NCBI GenBank assembly: GCA_020850355.1
Contig: JADZEX010000010.1
Location: forward strand, 1-64,000
Reading direction: 5' to 3'
DNA: 64,000 nucleotides
DNA from: Fimbriimonadaceae bacterium
Lineage (GTDB): Bacteria; Armatimonadota; UBA10988
Of the stretch, positions 62,148 through 64,000 are shown piece by piece (the stretch's first letter is position 1; each line of letters opens with the position of its first letter). Position numbers and translations under genes: made by a program. The notes under the pieces are model-generated. The model ran no database searches. It saw only the letters and a list, made by a program, of their open reading frames with translations, and was not told the DNA's origin.

Positions 62148-63533
62148 ATGCCCGCACCGCTGCGCGTCGCCGTCGTCAGCATCCGTCGACCGATCTTCCG
62201 GGGCGACCAGGACGCCGTCTGGCAACGCAGCGTGGCCGGCCTGGAGCGGCTCCTGGCGCCGGAGGGCGTGGCCTTGACGGTGCTCCCGACGGCGGTCACC
62301 GATCCCACCAGCGCCGCCGATCTGGCGATCGACCTGGGCCGCGAGCGGCCCGATCTGGTGCTCCTGCAGGCGACCACCTTCGCCACCGCCGACCTTTACG
62401 CTCCGCTGCTCAGCGTCGGACGCCCGACCGGCCTGTGGGCTGTCCCGGAGCCCGACCTGGGCGGTCCGCTGCCGCTCAACTCGCTGTGCGGCGTGAACTT
62501 CATCCGGAGCCTCGACCGGCCGCACGATCCCCTCACCAAGTGGTTCTACGGCTGGCCCGAGCAGCCGGCCTTCCGCGCCCGGCTGCTGACCACGGTGCGG
62601 GCGCTGCGCGCCCTGCGCCGGTTGCGGCAGGCGCGGGTCCTGGCGATCGGCGGCACCGCGCCGACGTTCGAGCGCTTCGCCCTGGACTCCGAGACCGTCG
62701 CCGCCCGGTTCGGCTGCCAGGTCGATGCGAAACCGCTGGAACTGCTTTTCGAGCGCGTCGCGCGAGTCCGTGAGCCGGCTGCGTTGGACCTCGCGGCGGA
62801 GCTCAGTGCCGGGCTGGCGGCGCCGCTGGACGACCCGACGCCGCTGCTGCCGGCGGCTCGCCTGGAACTCGGGCTGCGCGAGCTGGCGCTGGCCAGCGGC
62901 TACGATGCCGTCGCGCTGCGCTGCTGGCCGGAGCTGCCCGAACGGTGCGGGGCGATGCCCTGCGCGGCGGTGGCGCGGCTGTTTGACGACGGCTGCCCGA
63001 CGGCCTGCGAGGGCGACCTGCTGGGCGCGCTGAGCTGCCTGGCGCTGGCGGCGCTGAGCGGCCGGGATCCGATTCTGATGGACCTCTCGCACCAGGTCGA
63101 CGAGCAGTTGATCTTCTGGCACTGCGGCAACGGGCCGCGCTCGCAGGCGGCCGGCGGGCAGGTCACCCTGCAGAACCACTTCAACCGGCCCGACACCCCG
63201 CTGGTGCGACAGATGGTGCTGGCGCCCGGCGACACCACGATGCTGCGGTTTGTCGACGATCAGGCGGCGGCGGTCTTCGATGGCGTCTGGGCCGCCGCGC
63301 CGGCGGCCTTCGAGGGGGTCAGCGGGTGGCTCCACCGGGTCACCTGGAACGGCGAGGTTGCGCTGAGTCCGGCCGACCTGATTGCCACCGTGCTCGACCG
63401 GCGGCTGCCGCACCACTATGCCTTTGCGCCCGGCCAGTGGGCCGATGAAGCGATGGAGTTGGCGGCCTGGTTGGGCCTGCGGCTGATCGAGCCGTCGCCG
63501 CACCGGCCGGCAGCGCGGCGTGAAGCGCTGTAG
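62148..63533 (+). CDS. L-fucose/arabinose isomerase-like protein
   Basis: A 461-residue protein resembling FucI/AraA-type isomerases: an alpha/beta N-terminal region (LRVAVVSIRRPIFRGDQ, LVLLQATTFATADLY), a nucleotide-like central part and a C-terminal barrel with ALRCWPELPERCGAMPCAAVARLFDDGCPTACEGDLLG and MDLSHQVDEQLIFWHCGN. The Glu in ACEGD and the Asp in DLSHQ may be the metal ligands; the family converts aldoses to ketoses. Likely partner of the divergent sugar ATPase. ATG at 62148 follows GGCGGAG; the frame is open further upstream but antisense to the ATPase. The rdgB gene begins 9 bp later. Confidence 0.75.
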   Translation: MPAPLRVAVVSIRRPIFRGDQDAVWQRSVAGLERLLAPEGVALTVLPTAVTDPTSAADLAIDLGRERPDLVLLQATTFATADLYAPLLSVGRPTGLWAVPEPDLGGPLPLNSLCGVNFIRSLDRPHDPLTKWFYGWPEQPAFRARLLTTVRALRALRRLRQARVLAIGGTAPTFERFALDSETVAARFGCQVDAKPLELLFERVARVREPAALDLAAELSAGLAAPLDDPTPLLPAARLELGLRELALASGYDAVALRCWPELPERCGAMPCAAVARLFDDGCPTACEGDLLGALSCLALAALSGRDPILMDLSHQVDEQLIFWHCGNGPRSQAAGGQVTLQNHFNRPDTPLVRQMVLAPGDTTMLRFVDDQAAAVFDGVWAAAPAAFEGVSGWLHRVTWNGEVALSPADLIATVLDRRLPHHYAFAPGQWADEAMELAAWLGLRLIEPSPHRPAARREAL

Positions 63534-63542
63534 GGAGGCACG

Positions 63543-64000
63543 ATGCGACGACTGCTCTTGGCGACTCGCAACCCCGGTAAGGTGGCTGAGCTGCAGGCCC
63601 TGCTGCGCGAACTCGACGTGACGGTGGTCGGTCTCGACTCCTTCCCCGACCTGCCCGAGCTGCCCGAGGAGGGCGACACCCTGACCGCCAACGCGCTGCA
63701 GAAGGCCCGCACCGCGCGCCAGTTGACCGGCCTGCCGGCGTTGGCTGACGACAGCGGACTGTGGGTCGACGCCCTGGATGGGGCCCCTGGCGTCTGCTCG
63801 GCGCAATATGGTGGGCCAGGGCTGGATGACGCCGGGCGCTGCGATTACCTGCTGGCCCGGCTCCAGGCGCTCGGTTGCTCGCACAGCCGGGCCTGTTTCC
63901 AGGCCGTGGTGGCGTGTGTCTCGGCGGCTGGCGAGCATTGCACCGGCGGCCTCTGGCCGGGCATCGTGCGCGGGCCCGCCGCCGGCAGCCGGGGGTTTGG
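63543..64000 (+). CDS. rdgB: Non-canonical purine NTP pyrophosphatase (partial, right edge)
   Basis: The first 152 codons of an RdgB/HAM1 enzyme, which hydrolyses ITP, XTP and dITP to monophosphates and so keeps damaged purines out of nucleic acids. Signatures: LLLATRNPGKVAEL with the conserved Asn, NALQKARTARQLTGLPALADDSGLWVDAL-type block with catalytic Asp, and GAPGVCSAQYGG. The sequence ends just before the typical GFGYDPVF. GGAGG site before the ATG; probably co-transcribed with the isomerase-like gene. Confidence 0.95.
   Translation, partial: MRRLLLATRNPGKVAELQALLRELDVTVVGLDSFPDLPELPEEGDTLTANALQKARTARQLTGLPALADDSGLWVDALDGAPGVCSAQYGGPGLDDAGRCDYLLARLQALGCSHSRACFQAVVACVSAAGEHCTGGLWPGIVRGPAAGSRGF

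Overview
The window is GC-rich (close to 70 % by eye), densely coding, and looks like the chromosome of a diderm bacterium of the Armatimonadota or a close relative. Three genes encode type IV pilin-like proteins (10495-11244, 21913-22659, 47744-48397) with the N-terminal [15 protein letters not shown] motif and the C-terminal H-x9-DG motif of DUF1559 proteins, a combination I associate with Armatimonadota. An lpxC gene argues for an outer membrane. No rRNA, tRNA or CRISPR array was seen. The left edge holds the 5' end of a truncated insertion-sequence transposase on the minus strand.

Layout. 1-9.4 kb: IS end, fatty acid desaturase, a secreted propeller-repeat protein, a DUF4832-type secreted protein divergent from a GH172 (DUF2961) enzyme, a lipoprotein with a caspase-like (clan CD) His/Cys dyad, and a DUF5666-like repeat lipoprotein. 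9.5-13.9 kb: a methyltransferase behind a strong promoter with a Fur-box-like palindrome, a pseudopilin, a nucleoside phosphorylase/methyltransferase pair and a secreted GH-A type protein. 14.0-21.7 kb (minus): a complete kdpFABCDE potassium-uptake operon, including a 30-residue KdpF. 21.9-26.4 kb: pseudopilin, sdpRI-like regulator/membrane pair, LamG-GH32-like protein, Uma2 nuclease. 26.5-34.9 kb: URO-D-like protein divergent from a co-oriented run of FAD oxidoreductase, secreted esterase, GH39-like hydrolase and ADP-ribosylglycohydrolase.

34.9-41.2 kb: class I aldolase, dtd, metallo-beta-lactamase-fold protein, lpxC, sugar isomerase-like TIM barrel, DUF1638 protein, and a REC-GAF-PAS-DHp protein without an ATPase domain. 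41.4-47.7 kb: a tightly overlapped operon of oligopeptide-type binding protein, PHP phosphoesterase, one permease, one ATPase and a secreted GH-A protein. 47.7-56.8 kb: pseudopilin, NHL propeller, ABC exporter, then an overlapping run of DUF4091-like protein, MazG-like pyrophosphohydrolase, TldE-like protein and a degenerate receiver/kinase-like protein. 56.6-64 kb: GT-C membrane protein, NAGPA-type phosphodiester glycosidase, an orphan RbsA-type sugar ABC ATPase divergent from a fucose-isomerase-like protein, and rdgB running off the right edge.

The dominant theme is extracellular polysaccharide breakdown and sugar handling: about eight secreted or predicted carbohydrate-active proteins spread over several operons, plus partial sugar and peptide import systems. 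Most convergent gene pairs are separated by perfect GC-rich hairpins without an obvious U-tract. Long open frames antisense to the genes are common, as expected at this GC content, and were left out. Function calls come from reading motifs; no database search was run.
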